A stretch of DNA of 64,000 bases, from NCBI GenBank assembly GCA_963971305.1, contig OZ020308.1:32951275-33015274 (forward strand), read 5' to 3'. The translations under genes and the position numbers were made by a program. Source of the DNA: Arcuatula senhousia (Eukaryota; Mollusca; Bivalvia; Mytilida; Mytilidae). Numbering within the stretch: position 1 is the first letter of the stretch; every line of letters begins with the position of its first letter. Shown here in pieces: positions 21,950 through 35,036 of this stretch. Below the pieces are notes generated by a model. The model made no database searches. It had not been told where the DNA came from and saw only the letters and a program-made list of their open reading frames with translations.

Positions 21950-23086
21950 ACCAAAAATTATGCCTTGAGTAGTCAACAGGAAGAGGATGACCTAGGAGCA
22001 TAAAATCCGCACTATAAAACATATGGTATCAAGCAATATATATGCAAAATATCAGGCATCGGCTTTTTGATATGAAAACTGTGACGGAAATCGAATCAAC
22101 CATAGATTTTTTTTCTAAGCTATGCCACTAATGATGCCATAACTCCATTGCTTAAATGTTCTGTAGACGTCTCTTGTCAAAAGTACAACTGTACAAATTA
22201 CATGCAGTAAAATAATAAAATTAAAAGCAATTTTTTTTCGGACTTGTATTAAGTTTTAATATGTAAATTCAATGTACAGGCGTAAAGGTTGAAATCTGTA
22301 ATCCTTATTGGTATTTAGTTTAAGGGTCCACAAAAAAGATGAACAGATAGATAAACAACAAAGTAACAATAGCTAGTGCTTACCAATTCCCTATTTTATG
22401 ACAAGGAAATAGCTAAAGTCATGTCATGGTGTTAGGATTTTAATACACATTTTTAAAAGATTACATGTGGACCTGCTTCATCATGCTGACATCTTACTGA
22501 TGAGAGGTTACTCCTATAGGTGCCTTACAAAAATACCTAAGTTTTCGGTAAACAGGAAATAGATGACCTGGGAGTATAAAATCGGTTACATCATATGGTA
22601 CATTATGATAAAATCCGAGCTTCATTTAGTTGCTAAGAAAAGTGCGACAGAAATTTTGCATGTGTGCCCATTAAATGTTTATGTGTAAAAACTGGAGTAT
22701 TAAGTAAACAGGAAGTAGTTGACCTAGGAGAATAAAATTGGTGTACACCATATGGTACTATACAATAAAGCTGTATACAGAATATCAGACCTATATCTCT
22801 TGTAGTTCTTTAGAAAACTGTAACGGAAATTTTGAATGTTTGTCCATTATGTGTAAAACCCTAAGTATTCGGTAAACAGGAAGTAGATGACCTATAATCA
22901 TAAAATCAGTATTCACCATATGGTACTACTGGATAAAGCTATGTACAAAAAATCAGACCTCTAATTCATAAAGCTGCTGAGAAAACTGCCTCAAAAATTA
23001 TGTTTCAGACCAAAGGATGGACAGACGAACGAACGGACAAGAGTAAAACAGTATACCATTCTCTTCTTTGAAGCAGGGGTATAATT
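21950..23086 (+). mobile_element. Family F4 HINE/Pearl-like element, copy 1
   Basis: Diverged units share 'gtaaacaggaagtagatgac', 'accatatggtac' and 'aaatatcagacct'. It ends in a GACGAACGAACGGAC tract and a 3' hairpin around TCTTCTTTGAAG followed by CAGGGGTATAATTA. Its 5' border is uncertain. Confidence 0.65.
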
Positions 23087-23279
23087 ACTGTGCAAAGTAA
23101 ACTATACAGATATCATACTTTTCAGTTGCAGAGTACACCAAGCTTTGCCTGATAACTAGAATATACAGTTATCAAATCTACTTTCACCAAGTCAAACATG
23201 GGGTTGCACAATGTCTTGCTAAGCATACCTTAACTCCATCATTCATAAAAAATCAGCAAAGAGAAGGCATGCTAGAATA

Positions 23280-23575
23280 TGTTTAAGATGTTACAAAATC
23301 CTTTTGCAAAATCTGTTTATCAAATTTCAAATCAAGCTGAGAATCAGTTCCAAATTTCACTTTTGACCCTTAAAACTGTCTTAGCTTGTAAAACTATACT
23401 AGATCTTAATAGAGGAAGCATGGTACAACTTATAATGCTTAAGCAGTGTACCAAATTTGAAATCAATCCTTTTAGTAGAAGCTGAAAAATTGTTGTGGAC
23501 AGACAGAAAGACAGATGTACAAGGTGATTGTAAGATAGCCCCCTTCTTGTATGTAAGAAGTATGAAAAACAAGAA
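23280..23575 (+). mobile_element. F5-type element fragment
   Basis: It shares 'ccaaatttgaaatcaatcc', 'agtagaagctgaaaaa' and the end 'acaaggtgattgtaagatag' plus 'cccccttctt' with the better F5 copy at 34010-34715. Confidence 0.6.
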
Positions 23576-24660
23576 CAGTATTTTGGCTGAAGTTATACAA
23601 TCACAAAATATCAATTACAAATTATTTTATTAATATTCAACATCATTAACATGAGACTTCAAAAAATAATCATGCATTTACAATTGAAAACAAAGGTTAA
23701 AAATATACACAATAAAATGTTTAAGCTATATCTGTATATAACAGGCAAAAAGTCTTGTTTGCTATCACAAATGTTAGATTTTGTAGCACAAATCTGATAA
23801 ATATAAACAAAACAGTTGTAGTCTTTAGAAACCTAATATTTCTATTCACCTTCCAAATTTCAAGTAAATGACCACTCCCATGCCCCACCCCTATCATGTT
23901 ACATATCATAATTGTGTACGACATAAGTGGTGCAGGAGATTTATGTAAAACTGAACCTTTTTTACTAAACACAAAACAAGACTCTAAGACTAGATCTCGC
24001 GTAGAAGCAAAATGCATAGCAGTGGCAGATCCATGATTGTAATTTAGGAGGTGCATAAACCTTTTTGGTTGTTTTTCGCGAAGCAATTAATGAGTCTCAA
24101 AAATTTTTAAATGTTTTTTTATGTGGACTATGTGCAGTTCTCAAGTCCTAAAAATGCTGATGGGACCTAGAAATACGGATTAAATTCAAAATACTGAACA
24201 TTGGACCTAGAAATAAGGATTAAATTCAAAATACTGAACATTGTTTTTTTAATCAAACATTTATTTCATTTAGTTGTACTTCTTGCTAAAATTTAGCAAG
24301 ATTTTTTCTCAAACTCAAACTACATGGATAAAAAGTTTACACCTCATTAAATGGCTATGAAAAAAAACCCCAATTTTACAAAATGAAGAAATGATATTTC
24401 AAGGGCTCTTCCAGAAGTGAATAGGATGGAATAAAGGATAACCTTTTTCAATGTATAATGGGTGGTCAGGCAGTGACAAAGTCAAATTCACTCTTCAACA
24501 GCCCAAACCAGCTAAAAAAAATATTACGTTTTAACTACCCTGAAATTAAACATCTATTACCCTTTGTTAAAAAAATATGTTATAACATTGGATGGTCATA
24601 TGGTAAATGTTTGAACATTAAATCTCGTTCACAAAATATCTCTAAAATGGGTTAAAGACA
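23576..24660. other. Intergenic DNA
   Basis: AT-rich sequence between the two minus-strand genes. A short direct repeat 'tggacctagaaatacggatt' / 'tggacctagaaataaggatt' (about 24162 and 24203) is the only structure seen. No gene is supported. Confidence 0.4.
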
Positions 24661-24892
24661 GAAATGGCCAGATTTCGTTAAACAGGAAGTAGAAGAGGGA
24701 CAGGCCTGAAATCGAATCCCACATTATGGGACCCTACCCTGATCCTGTATACAAAATATCAAGTGGCTGTGATAAGTAGCTGCTGAAAAAACTGTTAAGA
24801 AAAATTTCTTCCCCGCACACCACCCCCGACATTCACCATTTTATAACCTGGATTTTTCACTTCGTGAAATCCGGCCAAAAATGAGAAATTAT
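24661..24892 (+). repeat. Family F10 element fragment with TTCG hairpin
   Basis: 'cgttaaacaggaagtagaag', 'gaatcccacattatgggacc' and a 3' hairpin GGATTTTTCACTTCGTGAAA then TCCGG. Related copies: 28405-28615 and 41850-41965. Confidence 0.55.
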
Positions 24893-25450
24893 TTGACAAA
24901 AATTTCAGCTAATATAAACAGTAGAACTTCATATATGAGAAAACATTTTATAAGTAAAATAAACCATACATCATTAGTACAATAGAAAAGAAATGGCCAG
25001 TTTTCATGTAATAATCCATTTAACTCTAAAATATATCATGGATTTCTTAAATGAAATTTGTTACACAAACAGTATCACATAAGGAGGAGCATTTCAATAA
25101 TATCTATCATATTGGTTTAAAACAGGAACTCTAACTTGCATCAAGCAAAACAAACTACCACCATTTTGATTGGTCAACATCCATAATTGCAAATATGACT
25201 GGCTTACAAAGTTTTAATGCTTCATTTGACAACAAAAGAAGGCCATTGTCAATATTTATTAACCGTCATGGCAAACAAAATCACAGGTTGAATCCTGGGA
25301 AATGTTAAAAATAGATCAGCTATTTTGACCTCTGGATAATTTAATCCTTTGTCTCTGGAGAATTTAAACCTTGAGAAAAGTTAAAAAATAGTTAACAAAA
25401 TTCCGCCATCCTGGGAAGGTTAAAAATAGATCAGAATTGGTTCCTGGGTA

Positions 25451-25552
25451 TCAGAAATTTCCACCCCTGGAGAATTGGTGTTCCACTTTGATTCCTCCCC
25501 ACTGAAGAATCTGTTTATCTGGATTTTCATTCCAATCTTGCTCCAGTTTTAA
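25451..25552 (-). CDS. TLDc-domain protein (MEAK7-like), last exon
   Basis: The exon encodes LKLEQDWNENPDKQILQWGG, then IKVEHQFSRGGNF and a TGA stop (25453-25451). Acceptor TTTTATTTTGACAG; phase 0, matching the donor at 31017. The W-NPD-ILxxGGI-H pattern is like the tail that follows the TLDc domain in MEAK7-type proteins. A short direct repeat ('tcctgggaa-gttaaaaatagatcag', about 25285 and 25412) lies in the presumed 3' UTR. Confidence 0.72.
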   Translation of the reverse strand, partial: LKLEQDWNENPDKQILQWGGIKVEHQFSRGGNF

Positions 25553-26384
25553 CTGTCAAAATAAAAAGAAAATGCATGAGTTGCATTTGAAAAATATGTA
25601 AATTTTTACTCAAGCAATTACTGATATTAGTAAATTTGCTGTTAGTTATTATTATTAAACTGGCCTGCAGATAAAACATGACTTTACCCCATGAATAATG
25701 AATAGTTAAAACTGTGATATTTTCTTTAGAAAACAAAATCTACTGGCTAATATTATGCCATATGAACACTAGTTCACTAGCAACTTAAATAAAAAATATT
25801 AAAACTCTGTTCTTTGATTTAAAAAATGAAAGATTTGCAAATCGTGTATTTAGGGTCAATGTCAACATGTTTGAAAAATGTTCAGATTTCACATTATTTC
25901 TATGTTCTTTCTGTTTTTGAAATTGGTTTTGTAAATGCTGATGAGGTGTCCCCCAAAATTTATCCAGTAAAACAAATTTCACACCAACCTAACAATTATA
26001 ACACTTACAAAAACTGATGTGAGTATAGCTTTACTTGTTTTCATACAATATTTATCAAACTTTAATTTAAAATCACTAGTTCTAATTTAAATTTCCAGAT
26101 ATAATAAACTACTCTAGCATGACTAAGGTAATGGGACCCCTTCAAGAGCTATAGACCTTAGGGTGTGTTGATATGTTGGAATAATATTTGCAAGTACCAA
26201 CTACATGTTGTAACATAATGCAGAACACTTATTTTGTTTTGTTTTCTTATTTTTATTTTCTATAATCATGATAATATTTAAATTGAAGAAAATGCTTTTT
26301 TCAATTTTATGAGTTCATAATAAATGTTATTATAAAATAGTTTTTTTTTTTTTAGATCTGTCAAAGTAATAAACTGTTAACACA
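25553..26384 (-). other. Last intron of the TLDc gene, proximal part
   Basis: AT-rich sequence. No exon or known repeat recognised before the F2 element at 26385. The intron continues to 31016. Confidence 0.4.
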
Positions 26385-28396
26385 GAGACATGTCTCGCCT
26401 GTCGCAACTGGACACAGTATAAAATGATGTAAAAATCCTCCTTAAACTGATCTTAACTGATGCTTAAGCAGCTGCATACAAAATATAAATGGTGAACCAT
26501 AACTGCTTTATATAAAACACTCATGACATAAGTAATAAAAAGCTACGCCGAGCGCAGCATGATACGACCGCAACAAGTTGAACCCTGTACGTTGGAGGCC
26601 CAATATGGATAGTCCATTGCTTTGGTCACATGAAGCCCATGGTGGACTTACAAAGCTTTTTGACACATGCATCCTGTGGTGGACTTAGAAATGCATTTTT
26701 GACAAATATATTTACATCAACATCTTATACAAAAAGCCTTATTTCTACACATGAATTAATTTACAATTTTGGCCCTTTGACCCCTAATTCCTCAAAAATG
26801 GTAAAAGATATTGCTAATCCGATAAAAAATAATAGGAAATCATGTACATGGAATCCGATGAAAAAAAGATTTTGAAAATCGGACCACAAATAAAAAAGTT
26901 GATGGGCGTGGCTTGTCTTTAGCCCCCTGTAACAATGTAATGGTGAAATACATATCAAAATCATTGACACATTTTGTTGACAGAATTTAATGATGAATTC
27001 AACAAAGAAAGAATTTTCAAAATCTAATGAATAATAAACATTCTACAACAGTTTTGTCAATACACCCAATTTAGCCCTTTTTGGCCCTTTTTTTCTAAAA
27101 GAGTAGGGGCCACAAGCCCCAAATACAAAACCTAGATTCCTTAAGTGGATATAATCATCATATATAAACTTCATAACAATTGGCAGGCCCACTACAACTT
27201 AATTTTTGGTATAAAACTATTTGCATTGACAAACTTTTAAAAATGGTGTTTTTGGCCCCTTTGACCCCTAATTTCTCAAAAAATGGTAAGAAATATTGCA
27301 AATCTGATTGAAAAATGCAGGCAGGGATTTTCACAAGGATTCCAATGAAAAAAAGATTTTGAAAATCAGACCACAAATAAAAAAGTCGATTTTTTGGGTG
27401 TGGCCCCTTTTTGACCCCCAGTATCAATGTAACAGTGCAATATATATCAAAACCATTGACACATTTTGTTGACATAATTTAATGATGAATTCATTAAAAA
27501 AAGAGTTTTAAAAATCGAATGAATAATAAACATTTTATAACAGTTTTGTCAATACACCCGTTTTAGCCCTTTTTGGCCCTTTTTACTAAAATGATAGGGG
27601 CCACAACCCCCAAATACAATACCAACCTTCCTTAAGTGGTAACAAACATCATATCAAAATTTCATAACATTCGGTCAATATTTACTCAAGTTATCGCACG
27701 GAAACCAAATTGTCCACAGACGCCGACGACGACGACGACAACAACAACATCGCCATAACATTATACGATCGCAAAAATTTTGCGGTCATATAAAAAGTAA
27801 AAAAGTGTAAAATCTCAAAGTCAGTAGACTGTGACTGCAGGATCATACAGATAAAGAACTTTTGAAATTGATCTGTACTGATGCTTATGCAAGTGCATAC
27901 CCAATATCAATGATGTACCATAACTGCTTCATGTTAAACAGACGTAAGAAAAAAGGTTAACCTCTGCCAAATTGGTGTAAAATTTCAAAGTCAGTAGACC
28001 GTGACTGCAGGAGCATACAGGTGAAATCCTTTTAAAACTGATCTGTACTGATGCTGATGCAACTGCATACCAAATATCAATGGTGTAACATAACTGCTTC
28101 ATGTTAAACAGACTTAAGAAAAAAGGTTAACCTCGGCCAAATCAGTGTAAAATTTCAAAGTCAGTAGACTGTGACTGCATGAGCATACAGGTGAAATCCT
28201 TTTAAAACTGATCTGTACTGATGCTGATGCAACTGCATACCAAATATCAATGGTGTAACATAACTATTTCACACAAAACAGACTTAAGCAAAAACTTTAA
28301 CCAATTGTGGACGCCGCCGCCGCCGCCGCTGCCGCCGCCGCCGGAATCACCATACCTAAGTCTCGCCTTTTGCGACATTCGTCGCAGGCGAGACAA
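26385..28396 (+). mobile_element. F2 element, copy b, with a different core and a nested F3 element
   Basis: The termini are those of F2: 'atgtctcgcctgtcgcaac' at the start and 'cgtcgcaggcgagac' at the end, with a CGCCGC run at about 28311-28341. The core units (about 145 bases: 'gtcagtagactgtgactgca', 'ctgatctgtactgatgctga') are unlike those of copies a and c. An F3 element interrupts it at 26543-27792. Confidence 0.72.
26543..27792 (+). mobile_element. Family F3 HINE/Pearl-like element, nested in F2
   Basis: The 5' region has ATACGACCGCAAC. The core is about 2.5 units of about 410-430 bases ('ggccctttttg', 'gaccacaaataaaaaagt', 'cattgacacattttgttgac'). The tail has GACGACGACGACAACAACAA and the hairpin ACGATCGCAAAAATTTTGCG then GTCATA, which complements the 5' end. 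Confidence 0.7.
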
Positions 28397-28404
28397 AAAT
28401 GACA

Positions 28405-28615
28405 GGATTTCATTACACAGGAAGTAGCTGATCGAGAAACATACCTTAAATTGAATCCCATGTAATGGGACCTATATGCTGATGCTGTATACTAAATATA
28501 GTATTTCTCAGTGGTTGCTGAGAAAACTGTTACAAATATAATTTTTTAACCTCTACCTCCAAACATTCATCATTTTCAACCCTGATTTCTTACTCCTTGA
28601 AATCCAGCTAAATAA
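28405..28615 (+). repeat. F10 element fragment
   Basis: Collinear with 24661-24892 ('cacaggaagtagctga', 'ttgaatcccatgtaatggga', 'ttcatcattttcaaccctga'). Confidence 0.5.
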
Positions 28616-30349
28616 TAACATTATACAAAAAATATTGTTTGACATGTTTGCATGAGTTTAAAATGCTTTTGTTAGTAAAATATAAACTTCCAAAACCCAA
28701 AAATTTAATTTCAATTTCACTTTTTTATCACATGCATAAATCTTGCATTGCAAAAATCATGTCATTAAATAAGACTTCTTGTTATTTTAAAAAAAAATAT
28801 TTACAAGTAGGAACATCCACAACCCATACTTAACAATCCTTAGAACATTACAGACAGTTGCCTAGCTTTTTAAGGTAGCAATTAACTTATAGTAAGCATG
28901 TGACAAAGATCAGTTAAAAAATTTTTGTTTCATAAAAAATCAAACATTTTATATAATTCATTCTAAAACTTCAAGTTATTTTCCTTGAAAAATTTGTGTT
29001 TCCTTTTTTTGTTAATAAGAACAAGAAATTATAAGAAACTTTATACCTTCTTTCTCTTTTACGATTGTTTCATAAAAAATATTGCCATTTTTGTCACATC
29101 CCGACAGACTTGCCAACTTTTTTTTCTGCACTAGTACCCATTAGACTAAGAGGTCGATATTATCTAGGTATAGTCATGACAATAAAATCCCCAGTCAGTC
29201 AGATTGTTATGATTATTTTTTTTCTTAAATTTTATCTTTTATGAAATTAAATCTAAATATTCCATAGTTGCAACTTTATAAAGATGAACCTAACCTCCGT
29301 CCCGGGAAAAAACAGTTCTTGACAAGCACAGAATAATAACTATTTGTAATTTTGAAAATAAGCCTCTACTGGCATGGATGAAAGTTGGCAAACCTGTTTA
29401 AAAGTATAAGTCAACAGTATTTAGCCTGTACTTACTTTTCTAAAATGTTTCTGTTGTGTCTATATGTAATAATTTAATGTTAGTAATGCTATATAGACAT
29501 ACATGTAGGCTAATGTACACACAATGGTTATAGTATAAAATTGGCAAAAATTATATATTATATGGCTGTAGCTATATCTTATTTCAATAATTGTATGCCA
29601 AACCGAGCATTATCAAATGTGACTAGAAATGCTAGTAAGCTACTGAGCATACCAACTCTTCATTTTGTTGCTATATTATGGTGCAGAGATAACTTAAGTT
29701 CAATTATCACTACATTAATATAAAAAAATAGATCAATTATCTCCCCTGAAGGATATCTAAAACACAAATACCAAAATAGGTATATAACGGTTAATTTGGT
29801 TATGCTGTATATTGATATTTCAAGGAGTAACCTCTCATCAGCAGTATTTGAAACAAAACATTGGAAGGTCAAAAACCAAAAGTATTAAATGAAAAGTACT
29901 CAAAGCCAAAAGTTTCGAACAGGGAAGCCAAATCAAGCACGGGGAATATCGACCTTGTGATGCATTTGTACTTCCTTTAAATTTTTGTCTTGGTCCTTCA
30001 AATCTAATAAAAAGCTTTCCTTATAAGGAACAAATGGATTTACAAACAAGGCAATTGAATGTGATTCCTATATACCCCAACAAATTTGCAGTGGGCATAG
30101 GTATGGGGGGGATAGGAGGGGTATAGTCTGGCACTCCTGTAAAAATCAATACTAAGTCCATCATCTATTAAAATAATGGAGCAACAGATTCCCACAGTTT
30201 TATGGGTTAAAGCTCATATTCTCGGTGAATAAATAAACCTTTCTCGCTGTCCTGTAAAAGGTCCAACTGACCCCAAGGTAGCTACACAAAAGATCAAAGG
30301 TAAAAATTTAAAATCTGACAAAACAAAAGAAGAAGGAAAATAAAGAAGG
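28616..30349. other. Intronic DNA of the TLDc gene
   Basis: AT-rich. Positions 29740-30010 are a diverged relative of about 7250-7450 ('gaacagggaagccaaatcaa'). No exon recognised. Confidence 0.4.
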
Positions 30350-30876
30350 AATGTGTCCAGTTAACAGTACCGGTATTATTAACAATTTAGTCGCTTTGGA
30401 CATACAGTTTGTCATAATGAACCATCCTATCAAGTTTCAAATCATTTCGATGTACAGTTTCTGAGAAAAGCTTTACAAAAATTTTCAAGTTATTTCATAG
30501 ATTTTCATATTGGCTTAGTCCAAAATAGGAAGAAGATGTCCCACAGACCTGAAAGTCATTTTGGACATACCGTTTGTCATACTTAACCATCCTACCAAGT
30601 TTCAAATCATTCCCATGTATGCTTTCTGAGAAAAGCTTGAAATTTTCAAGTTGATTTTCATAGATTTTTATATTGGCCTAGCTAGCCCAAAACAGGAGGT
30701 AGAAGTCAGACAGACCTGCATTCACTTAGGACATATAGTTTGTCATACTAAACCATCCTACCAAGTTTCAAATCATTTCCATTAACTGTTTCTGAGTAAA
30801 CCTTGACGGAAATTCATACCGACGGACGGACATGAGTAAAAAATAATGCCCCCTGACACGCCTTCGCAGGGGCATA
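30350..30876 (+). mobile_element. Family F8 HINE/Pearl-like element
   Basis: About three units of about 150 bases ('tttgtcatactaaaccatcc', 'aagtttcaaatcatt', 'tttctgagaaaagctt'), then 'gacggacggacatgagtaaa' and a 3' hairpin ATGCCCCCTGACACGCCTTC then GCAGGGGCAT. Confidence 0.65.
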
Positions 30877-31016
30877 AAAAGGTCCTACATATATAGCTTA
30901 ACTGGAACTATTAGTCCCATCCAGCTGTTAAAACTTGCATTTTAATACATACTAACTACTTGAACATTAGTAAAAATCTAAAATCAGCCCAAGGGAGACA
31001 ATTATAATAATCTTAC

Positions 31017-31109
31017 CTGTCTTTGTTTATGTTTTTCTACATCTTTCTGTTCCCACGATTTCTGTTTTAACTGTTCTTGTTTTGCTGCAGCTGATCCACA
31101 CCCCCAAAC
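31017..31109 (-). CDS. TLDc-domain protein, exon 10 of 11
   Basis: Encodes VWGCGSAAAKQEQLKQKSWE then QKDVEKHKQRQ. Together with the previous exon it forms IEVWGCG, the C-terminal strand of TLDc domains. A basic helical segment follows. Acceptor CTATCACAG, donor gtaaga, phase 0 at both ends. Confidence 0.75.
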
Positions 31110-31389
31110 CTGTGATAGGAAAGTAAACATATAAAAGTTTTACTTGTTAATGTGACAATTTTTATGTTATAACATTTCGTGTGGTGGATAATTTTACAAT
31201 TGTTGTACTGTATAAATCCAAAAAATTTTTGCAGCAGTTTTATTTTCATGTTTTTTGCATTGACATTGGTAGCGCAAAAATTAAGCCAGGCGAGTATATT
31301 TGTCTTCTACTGAAATCTATGAACAATAACATGAAAGCACAAACTAAAATATTGTTATCCTACTGCAGAAAAAAAGCCATGCAAAAATT

Positions 31390-31610
31390 TCCCTGTTTAC
31401 AGTACCGGTTTTATTATCAATTTAGTGGCTCAGGACATACAGTTCGTCATACTGAACCATCTTACCAAGTCTCAAATAATTCCCATGTACAGTTTCTGAG
31501 AAAAGCACGACAAAAATTTTCGAGTCTATTGGCATAGATTTTCATATTGGCCTAGTCCCACACAGGAAGTAGATGTACCACAGACCTGAAAATCACTTAT
31601 TATCATTTTA
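31390..31610 (+). repeat. F8-type fragment
   Basis: Shares 'agtaccggttttattatcaa' and 'gtttctgagaaaagca' with 30350-30600. No 3' hairpin. Confidence 0.5.
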
Positions 31611-31722
31611 TACTGACTCCTGATGCTTACATGTAAAAACCACAAAAAATTTAAAACCCAAAAAATGCCGCTTTCAGAGAAACCAAGAAAATAAACAAGT
31701 AAATCTGTGAGCTAATGCTCAC

Positions 31723-32506
31723 TAGTGATAACCCCGCTCCCCAAACTAAGCCACTCATACAAAGTTAAATACTCGGTAAACAGGAAGTAGCTGACCTAGG
31801 AACATAAAATCAGTATACACCATATGGGACTACCCGTATAAAATAAAGCTGTAAACAAAATATCAGACCTGTATCTCATGTAGTTGCTTGGGATACTGTG
31901 ACGAAAAATTTGCATTTATGTCCATTATTAGTAAAAACCTAAGTATTCGGTAAACAGGAAGTAGACTACCTAAGAGCATAAAATTGGTATATACCATATA
32001 GCACTATAGGATAAAGCTGTATACAAAATATCAGACCTCTATCTCATATAGTTGCTTGGGAAACTGTGACAAAAATTTTGCATTTATGTCTATTATGTGT
32101 AAAAACCTAAGTATTCGGTAGACAGGAAGTAGACTACGTAAGAGCATAAAATTGGTATACACCATATAGTACTATAGGATAAAGCTGTATACAAAATATC
32201 AGACCTCTATCTCATGTAGTTGCTTGGGAAACTGTGACGGAAATTTTGCATTTATGTCTATTATGTGTTAAAACCTAAGTATTCTGTAAACAGGAAGTAG
32301 TTGACCTAGGAGCATTAAATCGGTATACACCATATGGTACTATAGGATAAAGCTGTATACAAAATATCAGAACTCTATCTCATGAAGTTGCTTAGAAAAC
32401 TGTGACAGAAGTTTTGTTACGGACAGACGAACGGACGGACGAACGAACTGATGGACGGACAAGGGTAAAACAGTATACCCCCCTCATCTTCGAAGCGGGG
32501 GTATAA
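31723..32506 (+). mobile_element. F4 element, copy 2
   Basis: The 5' end GATAACCCCGCTCC is answered by the 3' end CGAAGCGGGGGTATAATTA. Four units of about 160 bases ('tcggtaaacaggaagtag', 'aaagctgtatacaaaatatc'), then GACGAACGGACGGAC and the hairpin CCCCCTCATCTTCGAAGCGG. Confidence 0.75.
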
Positions 32507-32693
32507 TTATTCTAAATCATATTCAGTCTTGGTTTCATTTAGAGCCACCTGTTTAAACTGAACCCATGTAGTAATGATGATTTATGCAGGTTAAAAATGT
32601 ATAGAAAGTAAAAGAAAGGATTGGAAAACCAGTTTGAGTAAGACATAATTCGGGTAAATTTGGGTTTGTTTTGGTGTGAGTGCATGTTATAGT

Positions 32694-32920
32694 TTAACTC
32701 CCTTTTCGACGTACCTGAGCCATATTATACGGGTGGTCAGTTTGAATGGTGGAGGAAACTGGAGTACCCCAAGGAAACCACTGATCTGGGCAGGTAACTG
32801 ATAAACCTAATTAAGTCCTGTTTTGTAAATTACAAGCAGGACTCGAACACCACTTGAGAGGTGATTAATAGTGTAGAATTTAAACCAGCACCTTAGGTCA
32901 CTCGGCCACCCAGGCCCTGG
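32694..32920 (-). mobile_element. tRNA-derived SINE
   Basis: Read on the minus strand: A-box-like GGTGGCCGAGTGACCTAAGG near 32910, B-box-like GTGTTCGAGTCCTGC near 32840, then a body with 'tggtttccttggggtactcc' and 'agtttcctccacc', a motif shared by many mollusc and other animal SINEs, and a GAGTTAAA tail. It lies in an intron of the TLDc gene, in the same orientation as the gene. Confidence 0.7.
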
Positions 32921-33002
32921 TTTGTTTTGGACACATTCCACAATATTTGTCAACACTAAAAAATCTTGTATTTTAATGATTAGCCATAGTATTTCCACCT
33001 AC

Positions 33003-33157
33003 CTCAATCTTATTTATATTACAGTTAACACCATAATGCTCCAACTTATCAAAGTCAGAAGGAATGACCAGAACAAGGGATTTAGGATCTTTCCCTATTA
33101 AAATGCCTTTTCTAATATCTCTGGAATGTTCGTTCCATAAAACCATTGGACCAGAAG
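33003..33157 (-). CDS. TLDc-domain protein, exon 9
   Basis: Encodes ASGPMVLWNEHSRDIRKGIL, IGKDPKSLVLVIPSDFDKLE and HYGVNCNINKIE (the Ala codon is shared with exon 8). It aligns by eye with the second half of the TLDc domain (GIxIG, then a strand, then xKIEVWG in exon 10). Acceptor TTTCAG at 33158-33163, donor gtaggt; phase 1 in, phase 0 out. Confidence 0.75.
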
Positions 33158-34009
33158 CTGAAATTCGAAATAAAAAATATATTAATAAGTATAGTACCAA
33201 AATGTACCAATTGAAATTTTTTGTAACATCCTTAAGTGTCAATTCAAAAACAAAAATACTATGATTGAGCTCATTAAAGTATCCCCCTGCTTCATATTGG
33301 TGTAAAACAACTTATTCGGGACCCAGTCGGTGCACATATAAGAAAGTAGTACATAATAGGAGACAAAGTAGTCCATATAAGGTACTGTATCTTTAGAATG
33401 ACATGTCCTACACCAATAAATTTGGTATTTTCTAAAAGCTTAAAGACTTGGGGAAATGTTGAGCCTATGAAGCATTTTTATGATGTTTAGAAAAAAAATT
33501 AGTAGTAATTTATGGCCATGTGTTTTGGTTAGAATGTTTACATTAGTTCCCGTTTTCTGTCACATGCCACTTCCGGTCAACCGGTCTCTCCCAGAGGAAC
33601 CTTATATGAGATTAACATGAAAGGTACTGTTATGCATCTACTTTAAGGCACAAGTACTGTCACACCCCCAAAAAATCATTCCTGAGTTTGACAGTGACCC
33701 CCCCTAAACCAGGTTTAACATAGAAAGTAATGGGAGCCTGAAACTTTGTTTGCGTGCAGTAAGTTAATACACTTTTTACTTTTCACAGATATTAGAATCT
33801 TCGTTGAATATAGATAGGGGTTTAATCAATTGCCTTTCCTTTATTCTTATTATTTGGTGGCCTTCATTCTGAATGTTTTATATTTTGTCTTGAATTTTAT
33901 TCTGCATTTTTTGGAAACCTTTTTTTGGTCATTTTTTTGCAATTGCTCTCTTTTCTTAAAAACCCCACTCATACTGGCATATATGACTTAGTTTAAACAA
34001 GTGGTTGCA
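33158..34009. other. Intron of the TLDc gene
   Basis: No exon or known repeat recognised. Two short C-rich runs occur (about 33665 and 33700). Confidence 0.4.
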
Positions 34010-34715
34010 CTTAGACGTGCCAAGAAGGATGTGGATGTGCTACTGACCTGGAAAGGGGAGGCACGATACAACTTATCATGCTAAAGCTGTATATAAAATT
34101 TGAAATTAATCCCTTCAGTAGAAGCCGAGAAATCTGTTACGAAAATTTGTCTACTTTTGACCCTTAAAAAAGTCTAAGTGGGCTCAGAAAACAGGAAGTG
34201 GATGCGCAACTGACCTGGAAAGGGGAGGCACGATACAACTCATCATGCTAAAGCTGTATATTAAATTTGAAATCAATCCCTTCAGTAGAAGCCAAGAAAT
34301 CTGTTACGAAAATTTGTCTACTTTTTACCCTTAGAAAAGTCTCAGTCAGCTCAGAAAACAGGAAGTGGATACACGACTGACCTGGAAAGGGGAGGCACGA
34401 TACAACTCATCATGCAAAAGCTGTATACCAAATTTGAAATCAATCCCTTCAGTAGAAGCCAAGAAATCTGTTACGAAAAATTGTCTATTTTTGACCCTTG
34501 AATGAGTCTAAGTCGGCTCAGAAAACGGAAAGTGGATGCGTGACTCAGAGGAGGCACGATACAATTCATTTTACTTAAGCTGTATACCAAATTTGAAATC
34601 AATCCCTTCAATAGAAGCTGAAAAATCTGTTACCAATGTTTGTTACGGACAGACAGACGGACGGAGGGACAAGGTGATTGCAATATAGCCCCCTCTCTTA
34701 CGAGAGGGGGTACAA
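34010..34715 (+). mobile_element. Family F5 HINE/Pearl-like element
   Basis: Nearly four units of about 168 bases ('gacctggaaaggggaggcac', 'tcccttcagtagaagcc', 'aaaacaggaagtggat'), a GACAGACGGACGGAGGGAC tract, and the 3' hairpin CCCCCTCTCTTACGAGAGGG plus GG. The 5' terminus is not recognisable. Confidence 0.7.
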
Positions 34716-35036
34716 CATATCTATTTATCACTCACAAGCTGCTAGCTGGAGAGGAATTTACATAAGCATTAAGCTTGTTTCCCAATCCAGGATAAATATG
34801 TTTAAACTAAACTTATATATGACCTACAAATTTTATGATAAAAAAATGAAAGAAAATGCAGTACATGTATTTACATGTTTAGTCTATATTTTTCATAATC
34901 AGAGGAACAGATGAAAACCTATGCAAAAAGCTGATGTCATCATGTTGGTAAACAATCTTGAACCTACCATACAATAAAAGATAACAATTGCTTTTGTATT
35001 TTTTGAAGGATATGTCTGAATAGTTGCATAAAATAC

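Noticed and set aside
32694..32920. Functional tRNA gene
   Set aside because: A and B boxes are present, but the sequence cannot form a full cloverleaf by eye and continues into a SINE body.
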